Position numbers and translations under genes: made by a program. DNA of 64,000 nucleotides from Euleptes europaea (Eukaryota; Chordata; Lepidosauria; Squamata; Sphaerodactylidae), in the NCBI RefSeq assembly GCF_029931775.1, contig NC_079312.1, forward strand, positions 8,129,821 to 8,193,820, in the 5' to 3' direction. Within the stretch, counting starts at the first letter, position 1. Each line of letters begins with the position of its first letter. The notes beneath the pieces were generated by a model. It made no database searches and was not told the DNA's origin. It saw only the letters and a program-made list of their open reading frames with translations. This document shows, one piece after another, positions 19,960-31,500 of the stretch.

Positions 19960-20690
19960 TAATGTCACACTGCGTCATTCTCCTCCCTCTCCAATCCCTT
20001 TAATGGGTAAGCGGTCTAAGGGCTGGGCCCTATGGGTAAGGATTTTGTGGATCCTAAATATCCTTCCTCATCCCAATAAGGTGAGAAAGGACTAGCAGTA
20101 TATCAGTAGTCAGCAGTTAGTATATTAATAGTCATATTTACGGGGTGCAGTTACCCCCTCTAGCAGTAGACATGTCCGGTGCCACACTGGACTGCCTTTA
20201 TTCTAGGCTGGGAGCTACGGAGGCCTTATCTGGTTAATAGTTATTTTCTGAATGTAGCTAGATAATTCCCCCATCCTTGACTGGGCATTGATTAGGGCTA
20301 CCTCCGTGCAAATGTTTTGTGCAGCTTTGGCTTCCAAATCCGACAGTGTCCTCTAATCGCCCATTTTTCCAGGTTTCCTCCATCTTTGTCCCAATTTTTC
20401 CAGAGACTCTGCCTACATCAGTCCCATTTTTCTTCCATCAGCCCTATGTGGCAGCCCTATGTGGCTCAGAGCAGCTTACAACATTTGACATATATAATTT
20501 AAACTATAATTTAATATATAATTTAAACTAAAAAATTAGTTAAAATGGGATTCCTAACTGGCATGTCTAGCCGAGTTTCATGAACAGTAGCCCTACTTGA
20601 AGATGGAGTCTTTTAGGAGTCTGTGGCAATTTCTGTTACATCCTCACATGTTGGTGTTAAGAGCTGTGGGTGTTGAGAGCCATGTTGGTG
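19960..20690. other. Intron of gene 2, no gene
   Basis: Bases 20012-20393 are absent from the paralogous site near 50190, so they are either an insertion here or a deletion there; no clear ends or target duplication are seen. The rest (20394-20690) matches 50195-50476. Confidence 0.6.
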
Positions 20691-20736
20691 ACTAGAGCCA
20701 GTGTGGTGTAGTAGTTAAGATCCATGTTGGTGTCGA

Positions 20737-20928
20737 GAGCCAGTGTGGTGTAGTGGTTAAGAGCGGTGGACTCTAATGGGGAGAACCAAGTTTGATTCCC
20801 TGCTCCTCCACGTGAAGCCTGCTGGGTGACCTTGGGCCAGTCACAGTTCCCTCAGAACTCTCTCAGCCCCACCACCCTCACAAGGTGCCTGTTGTGGGGG
20901 AAGAGAGAAGGCGATTGTAAGGTGCTTT
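20737..20928 (+). mobile_element. tRNA-derived SINE, left part (split by L1)
   Basis: The head GAGCCAGTGTGGTGTAGTGG is followed by GGGTTTGATT-like box B (AAGTTTGATTCCCTGC). It is interrupted after GTAAGGTGCTTT by an L1 and continues at 22663-22740. A partial duplicate of the head lies at 20694-20736. The uninterrupted copy is at 50477-50738. Confidence 0.85.
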
Positions 20929-22662
20929 AAAAAAAATTATAATTTTTATTGTAAATATAGGTTAAAGGAAAGGAAAAAGAGGGAGGGGTAAAAGCATTCC
21001 GTCAGCAATAGACAAACATTTTTGTTGCTCTAATATATTCAGAAACATTTTACATTTTCATACAGCAATAGACGAACATTCTTATTGGTTAAGTATATTC
21101 AAAAAACATTTTACATTTTCATATAACTGATTACGTTGTCTAATATCTTATACTATTGTTATCTATAAGTTGACTGATATATAGGTATGGAATGGCTGCC
21201 ATTTCTCATTAAACTGTTCCATAAACTCATTGTCTGTTAGATTCATCACAGAAGTCATTCTGGCCATATTTACATATTCCAGCCTCTTGTCTTTCCATTC
21301 TTCAATGCCAGGTATAGACGTTTGTTTCCAGGTTCCTGCCAAAACAACTCTCGCAGCCATTGTAGCATATTTAAACAGATCTTTAAATCTCGTAGGTAGA
21401 TCAGATGGTGTTATGCTTAGTAAAAAGTATCTTGGGTCTAGATTTATTTTTGATTTAAGCATATTTTGTATTTCAACTTGAATCTTCTTCCAGTACATTT
21501 GCAACTTCGGACAAGTCCACCAGACATGAAAGTCAGAACCATCTGTCACACAGCATTTCCAGCACACCCCTTTTTTTCCTTCGAGCGGGACATCTGAGAG
21601 ATCATGTTGGGCATCATGTACCATCTATAGAACGTCTTATACCAATTTTCTTTTACTTCTTGGCTTGCGGTATATTTCAATTCAAGGGTGCAAAGTTTTT
21701 CCCATATTTCCATTGTAACCATCTCACTGAAGTTTTGCATCCATTTGATCATATTTGTCTTGACTTGTTCTGCTTCCGAAGCATACTTCAATAATAATTT
21801 ATAAAAAATTTCCTAAAAGATGGTCATCACTCTTAGTTATGATTGTCTCAAATTCCATTAACTTTTGCAATGTCCCAGATTTTAGACAATCTTGTTTTGG
21901 GTTGGTTCTCAGTTGAAGGTATGTCAGCCAACTCATGTTTTTAAACTTGTCTTGGAGCACTAGTAGACTTTTGATCTCTCCTGTGGAGTCCACCATGTCA
22001 CGATATGTTAAAAATTGCTCGTTTCTCAGTGCAATGTCTTCGTGATATGCTTCAGTCGGTGACATTATAGATGGCGGCGAGGGGCTTATTCTCTTTTTGT
22101 GTCTGTTCCAGACTTCTAAGATCGCTGGCTTAATACTGCAGTCTTCAGGGTTTTTGCCTGGTTGGAGCGGATACTTGGGATTCCATAAAACCTTATGGAA
22201 ACCTTGTGAGAAACCAGCTCTTTCCAACATGATGTTTCTGTTCTTGGGGTGCTTAATCCAATCTGCAATCCACGTCAAACAGGCAGCATGGTAGTATAGT
22301 TTAAAATTCGGTAGCGCTAGTCCACCTGTTTTCTTATCATCTTGTAGGACATTGAATCTGACTCTTGGCTTCTTCCCATTCCAGATAAAATGGTTTATTT
22401 GTCCCTGCCAACAGTCTATCGCTTTGTAAGTTATACTTATTGGTAAAAATTGGCATAGGAAGTTTAACCTTGGAAGTACATTCATCTTTATTGTTCATAT
22501 TCTTTCCATCCAGGAAATATTCATCTTTGTCCATCGGTTCAGGTATTTTTCTATTTCTCCCCAAATTCTTGCATAGTCCATTTTGAAAAGTGTCTTATTT
22601 TGTGAAGATATATTGATGCCTAGATACTTAAGGCGCCAGACAAGGATGTCCACTTTCACCAC
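20929..22662 (-). mobile_element. L1 LINE, 5'-truncated with 5' inversion
   Basis: It is inserted in a SINE with the 13-bp target duplication TGTAAGGTGCTTT (20916-20928, 22663-22675); the intact site is at about 50660. The reverse strand encodes the C-terminal third of ORF2 in three overlapping frames (22485-21799, 21791-21546, 21624-21163), with KKPRVRFNVLQDDKKTGGLA and CRWYM-type end motifs (KTFYRWYMMPN). The last 30 bases at the 5' end (about 22633-22662) are in the opposite orientation and encode RQGCPLSPL of the reverse transcriptase, the mark of twin priming. It belongs to a different L1 lineage from the one at 28229. Confidence 0.9.
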
Positions 22663-22745
22663 TGTAAGGTGCTTTGAAATTTATGGTAGAGAAAAGCAGG
22701 GTATGAAAACCAACTCTTCTTTCCTTCTCTCTCGTCACCTTTTAG

Positions 22746-22907
22746 AAGGTGAACATAGAAAGGATGAGGTAGGAATGCATGCTTCTTTTGTAGTAACTAT
22801 TCCCTTTGTTTCCTCCAAAGCAATTCCCAAGCTTGGCCTCATCTCCTGGCTTCAGGAAAGCGAAGCACCATTTTCTCCAGACTCTGAAGATGAGGAGCAG
22901 TCGGCAG
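22746..22907 (+). CDS. KRAB-B-like exon of gene 2
   Basis: The acceptor AG is at 22744-22745 after a long pyrimidine tract, and the donor GTGGGT starts at 22908. It enters in phase 1 (AA finishes a Glu codon) and leaves in phase 1, fitting the finger exon at 37215. The translation contains FVSSKAIPKLGLISWLQESE and then APFSPDSEDEEQSAG, which follows the KRAB-B pattern (VSKPDLISQLEQ...PWVPD). The pyrimidine tract is the tail of the SINE that starts at 20737. Its paralogue is the gene 3 exon at 50756. Confidence 0.82.
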
Positions 22908-23327
22908 GTGGGTGCTTAGATATGTGCTGGATTCCTTGGTTGGCTGGGGATGGAGGAGTTTCCATGGAGGGCAGCTGGATGTTTTGAATGGCCACAATCC
23001 TTCAAGCTGGGAGCTCATGTACCCAGGGATACTTCCCGCAGTTCCACTGACCTTTCCTTCTTCATAAAAGTTCACATGGGATGGGAAGGCTGAAACAGTC
23101 CCGTTCCTCTCAGTGTTAATCTAGATTTTTGGGTCTTGGATCTTGACCTTGATTCCATCCGCCTGGAAGTGTTGATAGGTCTGAGGAAAGATGAGGAGTA
23201 GCTGCAGGGTGGGGAGATCTACTGATTGTCAAGGAAATAAACCATTATTACCATAAAGAAGAATATATACACAATGATACACTTTTGCGTAGCAGTGTGT
23301 GTGAATAAGATCGTGGGGTACAGGTGG
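22908..23327. other. Intron after KRAB-B exon, no gene
   Basis: Matches 50906-51309; nothing coding or repetitive stands out. Confidence 0.7.
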
Positions 23328-23700
23328 GCTGTAAACTAAATATGAGCAGCCAGTGTGATGCAGCAGCAAAAACGGCTAATCTGATTTTGGAGTGTATCAA
23401 CAGAAGCATAACATCCAAATCGCAAGATGTTATAGTTCCGCTGTACACTGCATTGGTCAGGTCACACCTGGCGTACTGTGTGCAGTTCTGGGGGCCTCAG
23501 TTCAAAAAGGATGTGGACAGAATGGAGCAGATGCAGAGGGAGCGACGAAGATGACTAGAGGCCCGGAGACCAAGCCCTACGAGGAAAGGCTGAGGGACTT
23601 GGGAATTTTCACTCTGGAGAAGAGGAAGGTTAAGGGGAGACATGAAAGGCTGTCACTGAGGGCACGGAGCTGTTCTTCTTAGCAGCAGAGGATAGGGCTT
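23328..23700 (+). mobile_element. CR1 LINE fragment, plus strand
   Basis: It encodes broken CR1 ORF2 sequence: [57 protein letters not shown]. The copy is at 51310-51565, which is joined directly to a minus-strand CR1. Confidence 0.85.
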
Positions 23701-23714
23701 GCAATAATTGGTTG

Positions 23715-23850
23715 AAATTATTTATTTATTCGATTCGATTTCTTGCCCGCCCTCTCCAGCCAAGGCTGGGCTCAGGCCGGGTCACATCATTTACAATACA
23801 CATCAACCATAAAAATTTAAAACAATAAAATAATTGCATTTCAACTAAAA
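23715..23850 (-). mobile_element. Dispersed retroposon tail
   Basis: ATTTATTTATTCGATTCGAT, CTTGCCCGCCCTCTCCAGCC and GGCTCAGGCCGGGTCAC form the reverse complement of the tail phrase seen at 12819-12885 and 61315-61388. The family is not identified. Confidence 0.5.
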
Positions 23851-23856
23851 CTAGGC

Positions 23857-26800
23857 AAATGGAGTGTCACGTGTATGATTATCTGCCTGTTGGACAGAAG
23901 TCGTGGGTGTGTGCTCGGTGCAGGGAGCTCCTGGCTCTCAGGAAGTGAGTTTGCTTCCTTGAGGCCAAGGTAGCTCAACTGGATGAGCTGAGGCAGGCAG
24001 AGAGAAAGGAGACTAAGGACTCCGGGGATGAAATATTCACATCCCAGTCCCAAGGTGATGGCAACCTGCCAGTCACGGATGATGGAGCCCTTGGGGAAGG
24101 AGGCCATGTCACTGAGGTAGGGAATGTGGTACCTTAGAAGGGACCTCTTCCTTGGTGGATGAACAGATATCCTCTCGTACCAAGGATATCCCTCAGAGGG
24201 GAGGTGTTTCTATGCTAATGCTAGAAGCCTCCAAGCAAAAATGGGGGAATTAGAGTGCATGGTTTTAAGAGAAAACATAAATATAGTGAGCATTACAGAA
24301 ACCTGGTGGAGGGGAGAGAACCGGTGGGATACAGTCATCCCTGGTTACAAACTGTATAGAAATGACAGGGAAGGGCGTATTGGAGGGGGTGTTGCTATGT
24401 ATATCAAGGAAGGCATAGTGTCTAATAAGCTAGAGACCATAAAAAGGGCAGACTCGTCCACAGAATCCTTATGGGTGACGATTCCAGGTCCCAAAGGAGA
24501 TTTTGTACTGGGAACACTCAGGGTGATCTTGAGATGGAGAATGAAATTAGGGAAGCATGAAGGTAATAAAGTAGTAATAATGGGAGACTTACACTTCCCT
24601 CATATTGATTGGATCAATGTATGCTCCAGTCAAGCCAAAGAGATAAAATTTTTAGACATCCTAAATGACTGTGCCCTCGAACAGTTGGTCATAGACCCAA
24701 CCAGAGGGGAGGCGATCCTGGATTTAATACTCTGTGGTGTTGCAAGTGACTTAGTGCGGGATGTGGATGTAGTTGAGCCAGCTGGTAATAGTGATCACAA
24801 TGGCATCAAATTTAATTTATATGCAACTGGGAAAGTGGCTGGGAAATCTCACACAATTACCTTTGACTTTAAAAGAGGAAACTTCTCTAAAATGAGAAAA
24901 CTGGTAAAGAGGAAGTTGAAAGGAACAGTTAGGAGGGTTAAATCTCTTGAAAAGGCTTGGGGGTTACTCAAGTCCACATTAGTAGAGGCTCAGCTAGCTT
25001 GTATACTGCAGGTCAGGAAAGGTAATAATAAGTCCAAGAGGTCACCACCCTGGCTAACGGGTAAGGTGAAGGAAGCAATTAGAGAAAAAGAGTCTTCCTT
25101 CAGAGAATGGAAGGTTTGCTCAAACGAGGCAAACAAAAGCAAACACAAACTTGCACAAAGGAAATGCAAGCAGATAATTAGTGATGCAAAAAAAGATTTT
25201 GAGGGGCATATTGCTAAACACATCAAAACAAACAATAAGAAATTCTTTAAGTATATTAGGAGTAGGAAACCAGCTAGGGAAGCGGCTGGACCACTGGATG
25301 GCAATGGAAGTAAAGGAACTATAAGGGAGGATAAAGCGATTGCTGAAAAACTAAATGAATTCTTCTCCTCTGTCTTCACTGTTGACGATAAAGGGCAGAT
25401 TCCTTCTCCTGAACAGAGATTTTGGAGAGGGGAAAATGAGGAAATGAGGCAAATAGTGGTAACAAGGCAGGAAGTCCTAGAATGTCTGCAGACTAACAAG
25501 TCACAGGGACCAGACTGTATTCATCCTAGAGTTCTTCAAGAACTCAAATGGGAAATTGCTGAACTTCTAACAAAGATATGTAATATGTCCCTTCAATCAG
25601 CTTCTGTACCAGAGGACTGGAGAATAGCAATGTAACACCCATTTATAAAAAAAGGTTCCAGGGGGGACCGAGGAAATTACAGGCCAGTTAGCTTAACATC
25701 TGTTCCGGGTAAATTAGTGGAAAGCATTATTAAAGATAGAATTGTCAAGCATATAGAAGGGCAAGGTCTGCTGGGCAAAACCCAGCATGGCTTCTGTAAG
25801 GGTAGGTCCTGCCTCACTAACCTATTGGAGTTTTTTGAAAGCGTCAGTAAGCATGTGGACAGGAATGAGCCTGTGGATATTGTGTATTTGGATTTCCAAA
25901 AAGCTTTTGACAAAATCCCCCACCAAAGACTGCTAAGCAAACTTCATAGTCATGGGATAAGAGGACAAGTCCTCTTATGGATTGAGAGCTGGCTGAAAAA
26001 TAGGAAGCAGAGAGTAGGAATCAATGGTCAGTTCTCCCAATGGCGGGATGTGAGCAGTGGGGTGCCTCAGGGATCTGTGTTGGGACCGGAGCTTTTCAAC
26101 CTGTTCATCTGTGACCTGGTGTTGGGGTTAAACAGTGAAGTAGCCAAGTTTGCAGATGACACCAAATTATTTAGGGTGGTTAAAACAAAATCGGACTGTG
26201 AAGAGCTCCAGAAGGATCTCTGCATACTGGAAGAATGGGCATTAAAATGGCAAATGAAATTCAGTGAGAGTAAGTGTAAAGCGATGCATATTGGGGCAAA
26301 AAATCCCAACTTCACATATACACTGATGGGATCTGTGCTGGCAGCGACAGACCAAGAAAGGGATCTTGGGGTGGTAGTGGATAGCTCAATGAAGATGTCA
26401 ACCCAGTGTGCGGCTTCTGTAAAAAAGGCAAATTCCATGCTGGCCATAATTAGATGAGGAATAGAGAATCAAACTACTGATATCATACTGCCTTTGTACA
26501 AATTGATGGTGAGACCACACTTGGAATACTGTGTACAGTTCTGGTCACCACACCTAAAAAAGGATATTACCGAGCTTGAGAAGGTGCAGAAAAGAGCAAC
26601 CAAAATGATTAGGGGACTAGAGCAACTGTCCTATGGGAAGCAGTTAAGACGCTTAGGGCTGTTTAGCTTGGAAAGAAGGCGGCTGAGGGGAGACACGATA
26701 GAGGTCTATAAAATTATGCATGGTTTGGAGAGAGTGGACAGGGAGACGTTTTTCTCCCTCTCCCATAATACTAGAACACAGGGTCATCTGCTAAAGCTGG

Positions 26801-27188
26801 AGGGTGAGAGATTCAAAACAGATAAAAGGAAGTATTTTTTCACACAACGCATAGTTAAATTGTGGAACTCCCTGCCCCAGGATGTGGTGATGGCTGCCAG
26901 CTTGGAGGGCTTTAAGAGGGGAGTGGACATATTCATGGAGAAGAGGGGTATTCATGGCTATTAGTTAGAATGGATACTAGTCATGCTGCATACCTATTCC
27001 CTCTAGTATCAGAGGAGCATGCCTATTATTTTGTGTGCAGTGGAGCACAGGCAGGATGGTGTTGCTGCAGTCGTCTTTTTTGGGGGCTTTCTAGAGGCAC
27101 CTGGTTGGCCACTGTGTGAACAGACAACTGGACTTGATGGGCCTTGGTCTGATCCAGCAGGGCCTTTCTTATGTTCTTATGTTCTTAA
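23857..27188 (+). mobile_element. CR1-group LINE, nearly complete ORF2
   Basis: An ORF1 remnant at 23857-24180 has a Cys motif (MECHVYDYLPVGQKSW, VCARCRELLALRK), with the rest of ORF1 missing. ORF2 spans about 24200-26964 in one frame: endonuclease (SITETWW, DWINVCSS, NSDHNGI), then reverse transcriptase (YLDFQKAFDKIPH, GVPQGSVLGPELFN, FADDTKLF) and the C-terminal domain (HLEYCVQFWSPHLKKD, RKYFFTQRIVKLWNSLPQ). Only two stops break it: TAA at 25633 in a locally shifted stretch and TGA at about 26455. The 3' end has CTTATGTTCTTATGTTCTTA (27169-27188). It shares its insertion with 1-1649. Confidence 0.92.
24241..26964 (+). pseudogene. CR1 ORF2 (endonuclease-reverse transcriptase), two stops
   Basis: About 908 codons remain in a single frame. 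ORF2 of CR1 nicks the target and copies the element's RNA into DNA. The reverse transcriptase keeps the FADD catalytic box near 26150 and the endonuclease keeps its SDHN box near 24790. The endonuclease has an internal loss relative to 1-1649: the LYRPPDQM segment at 24510-24520 is missing. The element is young enough to be readable but not active as it stands. Confidence 0.88.
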
Positions 27189-28228
27189 ATCTCAAGATGG
27201 TGCACCAATTTCTACCGATTTGACTGAATAGACAGGCAGGTCACCCCCTCAAATGGATTCTAGCATAAAGTACCGAAAAGGGTGGGGGTAGCAGGGAGCC
27301 CAGTGGAAAGGTATTGGCTGGACGTGCGGTGTTACTGAAGTTAAGCCATGATCATTTTGTGACTGGCTCTGACTCCTGTGGCAGCCGTTTTGTTGCTGCG
27401 CCCACCATACCATGTCAGGATTCCAAATGTCCCACAGGCTCAAAAAAAATGTAATCAGCATATGGATAAGAGTCACAAAACCCCAGGCAACCTTGCTCCA
27501 GGAATTCTGTGTGACTATTAAATAAATGCCACTGATTTAACACAATTTGTACTCCACCTTTTTCCCTTCGTAATAGCCACCAAAGCGGCTATCAAATTTA
27601 TTTTTATGTTTATTTATTTGTGGTTTATTTATAAAATTAAACCGTATTAAATGAGATTCCATCTTAAAAACCATTAAAATGAGCAAAAACACATTATTAA
27701 AACAATTGAAACCAGAGCTCAAATAAGGAAGACTCATTGAGGGAATGTTAAACAAAACCAAAAAGTCTTTACCCCGTCACAGAAGATGGTAATCGGAGGG
27801 GGCAGGAGTATCCCTTTAGGAAGGGGGTTTCAGAGTTCTGGTTCCACAATCAAGAAGACCCTTTCCTGGATTGCCACCGCCTCCTCTCAGAAGGCAGGGC
27901 ACTTGAAACAGAGCCTCTGAAGATGAACATCATAGTCAGGTAGGTTCATAATGCAGTGGGTAGCTATTCAGGTTTGTTGGTCCCAAACCATATAGTAGTG
28001 TAAAGATCAGCACCAGCCTCTGTGTAATTCATAGAATCATAGATGTGGAAGGGGCTCTACAGGCTATCTAGCCCAACCCCCTGCTTAATCAGCCTAAAGC
28101 ATCCCTGACAAGTATATGTCCAGCCTCTGCTTGAAGATGGCCAGAAAGGGGCCCTGCGCCACCTTGCTAGACATCCCATTCCACTGCTGACCCACTCTTA
28201 TTGTAAAAAAAAGAAGGTTCCTAATATC
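27189..28228. other. Non-coding segment shared with 1650-2580, and CR1 3' end
   Basis: From about 27270 it repeats 1650-2560. The part from about 28030 is the minus-strand CR1 3' end, interrupted at 28228 by the L1 and resumed at 35291. Bases 27189-27269 have no match in copy A because of the CR1 deletion there. Confidence 0.8.
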
Positions 28229-28542
28229 TTTTTAAAAAAATAATTTTTATTAAATTTTAACAAAACATACAATATAAAAAAAGAAAAAAAATTACAAACA
28301 AAGAATTTGAAAATTAAAAAGAAAAAAAAAGAAAAAATCAAAATACAACATCATTAAAAAGAAAAAAGACAAGAAATTATGAAAGGGTAACACAATTAAT
28401 AATCATTACAATCTTAATTGATCTAAATATCCACTAATACCCTTTCCCACCAAAGAGTGACCCACCACCTTGACTTCCGAAGAAGTGTCTGGGTAGTTTT
28501 ATTTATCTATTATCTAAAATTAAAATTGTTAATACATTTTTT

Positions 28543-31500
28543 CTATAACTCACTATATAATATCGTAAAATCCATTTTTGCCATCTTATCCCAATATGAG
28601 GTGGCCTTAGACCATGTCTGTTTAAACTCTTCCAAATCTTTTCCATGTAAAAATCCCGTTAATCTTGCCATCCTCATATACAACCACAGTTTCTCTCTCC
28701 AGTCAGTTATTGAAGGTTTATTCACTTGTTTCCATACTTTAGCTATCACAATTCTTGCAGCAGCAAAACTATATTGACAAATAATCCTATCCTGATGGGA
28801 AATATTTTTCGGTGGAATACCCAGCAAACAAAATGATGGCTTCCTTTTTATTCTACTATTAGTCAAATTATTTGTTTCTTTCAGTATTTTTTTCCAATTT
28901 TTTTTAAATTTTTTTGCATGTCCACCATACATACATATATGTTCCTCTATCTTCACCACATTTCCAACATATTCCTTTTTCTTGATTATTCATCTTGGAG
29001 ATCATGATTGGGGTTATATGCCATCTATAAAACATTTTATACAAATTTTCTCTAATTTCATTGGTTATTGTAAATTTAAATTCCCTCTTCCATAAATTTT
29101 CCCATATATCCAAATCAATATTAACTCCTAAATCCTTCATCCATTTAATCATTACTGGTTTGATCCTTTCTTGTTCTAAATTAAGTGTAACTAATAATTT
29201 ATACCGTCTACCTATCATTCCCTTATCTCCTTTATCTAATATTTTTTCTAACTCGGATTTATTTTTATTAAATCCGAGTTGGTTATCTTGTTTGAATATA
29301 TCTTGTAGCCTATAATATACAAACCAATCTTTTATATTTAACTCTTCTCTAGTTTTTAGAACCCACTTGTTCTCCTTCCAATCAATAATATTTCTATACA
29401 CCTCTATGTCTAGGTTTAATTGTATTCCCCGTCTCATGAAAGCCTCCGTTGGGTTAATCCATCCCGGAGTTCTATTTTCTAAAATCTTATATTTTTTCCA
29501 AACTAGAAATAATCCCATTCTGATAATATGAATTTTAAAATCCTTATTTACCTTTTCCTTCTCATAACATAAATATGCATGCCATCCAAAACGAAGATTA
29601 TAGCTTTCCAATTCCAATATTTGACAATTATCCAACTTAATCCATGTCTTTAACCAAAGGAAACAAGAAGCTTCATAGTACGTCTGTAAATCTGGCAATC
29701 CTAATCCTCCTGTTTCTCTTATTTGAATCAAATTATTATACGCTATTCTATGTTTTCCTTTTCCCCACAAAAATTTCAATATGTCTTTTTTCCAAATTTT
29801 AAAATTTTTGGAACCTTTAATAATCGGTAAATTTTGAAATAAAAAAAGCATCTTAGGTAATACCATCATTTTGATTACCGATATTCTACCCCATAAGGAA
29901 AAAGGTAATTTTCCCCAGTTCTTCAAGTCAGTATTTATTTGCTGCCAGATTTTTCCGTAGTTATTTTTAAATAAATTAAAGTTATTCGAAGTTAACCAAA
30001 TTCCCAAATATTTCACTTTATGCTCAACTTGAAAACCAGTAATTCTCGCCAGTTCTTGCTGCTGCGTAGCTGTAATATTTTTAACCAATATTTTAGTTTT
30101 ATTTTTATTTATTTTAAAACTTGCAAGTTTACCATAAACCTCAATCATCTTGTTCCATTCAACAATCTGCATAATAGGATTAGTTAAAAAACAAACTAAA
30201 TCATCTGCATATGCCTTAACCTTATAATGATTTCTCCCTATCTTATAGCCTACAATCTCTACGTTATTTCTAATTTTTCTCATCAATACTTCTAATATAA
30301 TAATAAACAACAAAGGTGAAAGAGGACAACCTTGCCTGGTGCCCTTTTGAATTTCAAATTGTGAGGATAATTCCCCATTGATCATTAACCTAGCAGTTTG
30401 ATAAGTATAAACATTTCCAATAACCCTTTGAAATTTTCCCCCAAAATCCATATATTCCAATACTTTTCTCATAAATTTCCAATTTACATTATCAAACGCT
30501 TTTTCAGCATCTAAAAATATCATTGCAAAGGGTGTAGTATCGAATTCTCGTATTCTAAAAGATCTAAAACTACTCTGACGTTTTGACTAATCTGTCTTCC
30601 TGGAAGGAATCCTGCTTGGTCTTCATGTATAGTCATGTTTAATATCTTCTTTAATCTGTTTGCTAAAATTGTTACAAAAAGTTTATAATCATTATTCAAT
30701 AGTGATATTGGTCTATAATTTTTAGCTTCCATCAAATCAGAATTTGGTTTTGGGATCAAAGCTATATTTGCTTTTTTCCAAGTGCTTGGAATAGTTCCTC
30801 CTTGCAAACAATTATTCATTACCCTCAATAGGTATGGTGAAAGTTGATCTACAAAAACTTTATAATAAAAAGCTGTAAATCCGTCTTCTCCTGGTGCTTT
30901 ATTTAATTTACTTTTGTTTATAACTGATTTTAATTCTTCTACTGTTATTTCAGCATCTAACATATCTTTATATTCCTGTGATATTTTTTCCCGTTGAAAT
31001 TGTTGTAAATATCTTTCTATTTCCTTTTCTGAAACCACTTCCTGATTGTAGAGATTTAAATAATAATCTAAAAAAGTTTCTGTAATTTTTTGTTTGTCTA
31101 ATATAATTTTACCATTCTTTCTTATTCTCACAATTGGCATTTTCTTCTCCTTATGTTTAAGTTGCCAAGCTAACATTTTACCTAGTTTGTTTGAGTGCTC
31201 AAATTTTTTTTTGTCTGTTATACATTATTTTTTTTCCATATCTACAGTTTGTCAAAGAGCTCCCCAACCTGTCTCCACCAGTTGGAGGCTGCTTTGGTTT
31301 GGTCAAAAGTTTTCCAAAAGACAAAACCTTGAACTCCAGGCTTTCGCCCCAAGTCCAAGGAGTAGCTGCCACCAGCCCTTTCAAAAGATTGAGCTCCAGG
31401 GGGAAGATAAGGGCAATCCTCTCCCAACTCACTCCAAAATTGAGTGCAACGCTTACCCTGCAAGGTAGAGGCCTGCCAGGGAAAGATTACACTCCTAAAA

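Noticed and set aside
23840-24107. Minus-strand ORF of 88 codons
   Set aside because: It is antisense to the CR1 ORF1 remnant with the CARCRELLALRK motif.
24181-27188. Could the CR1 ORF2 be a domesticated host gene because it is so open?
   Set aside because: It has two stops, a deleted ORF1 and ordinary CR1 3' repeats; nothing indicates selection on it.
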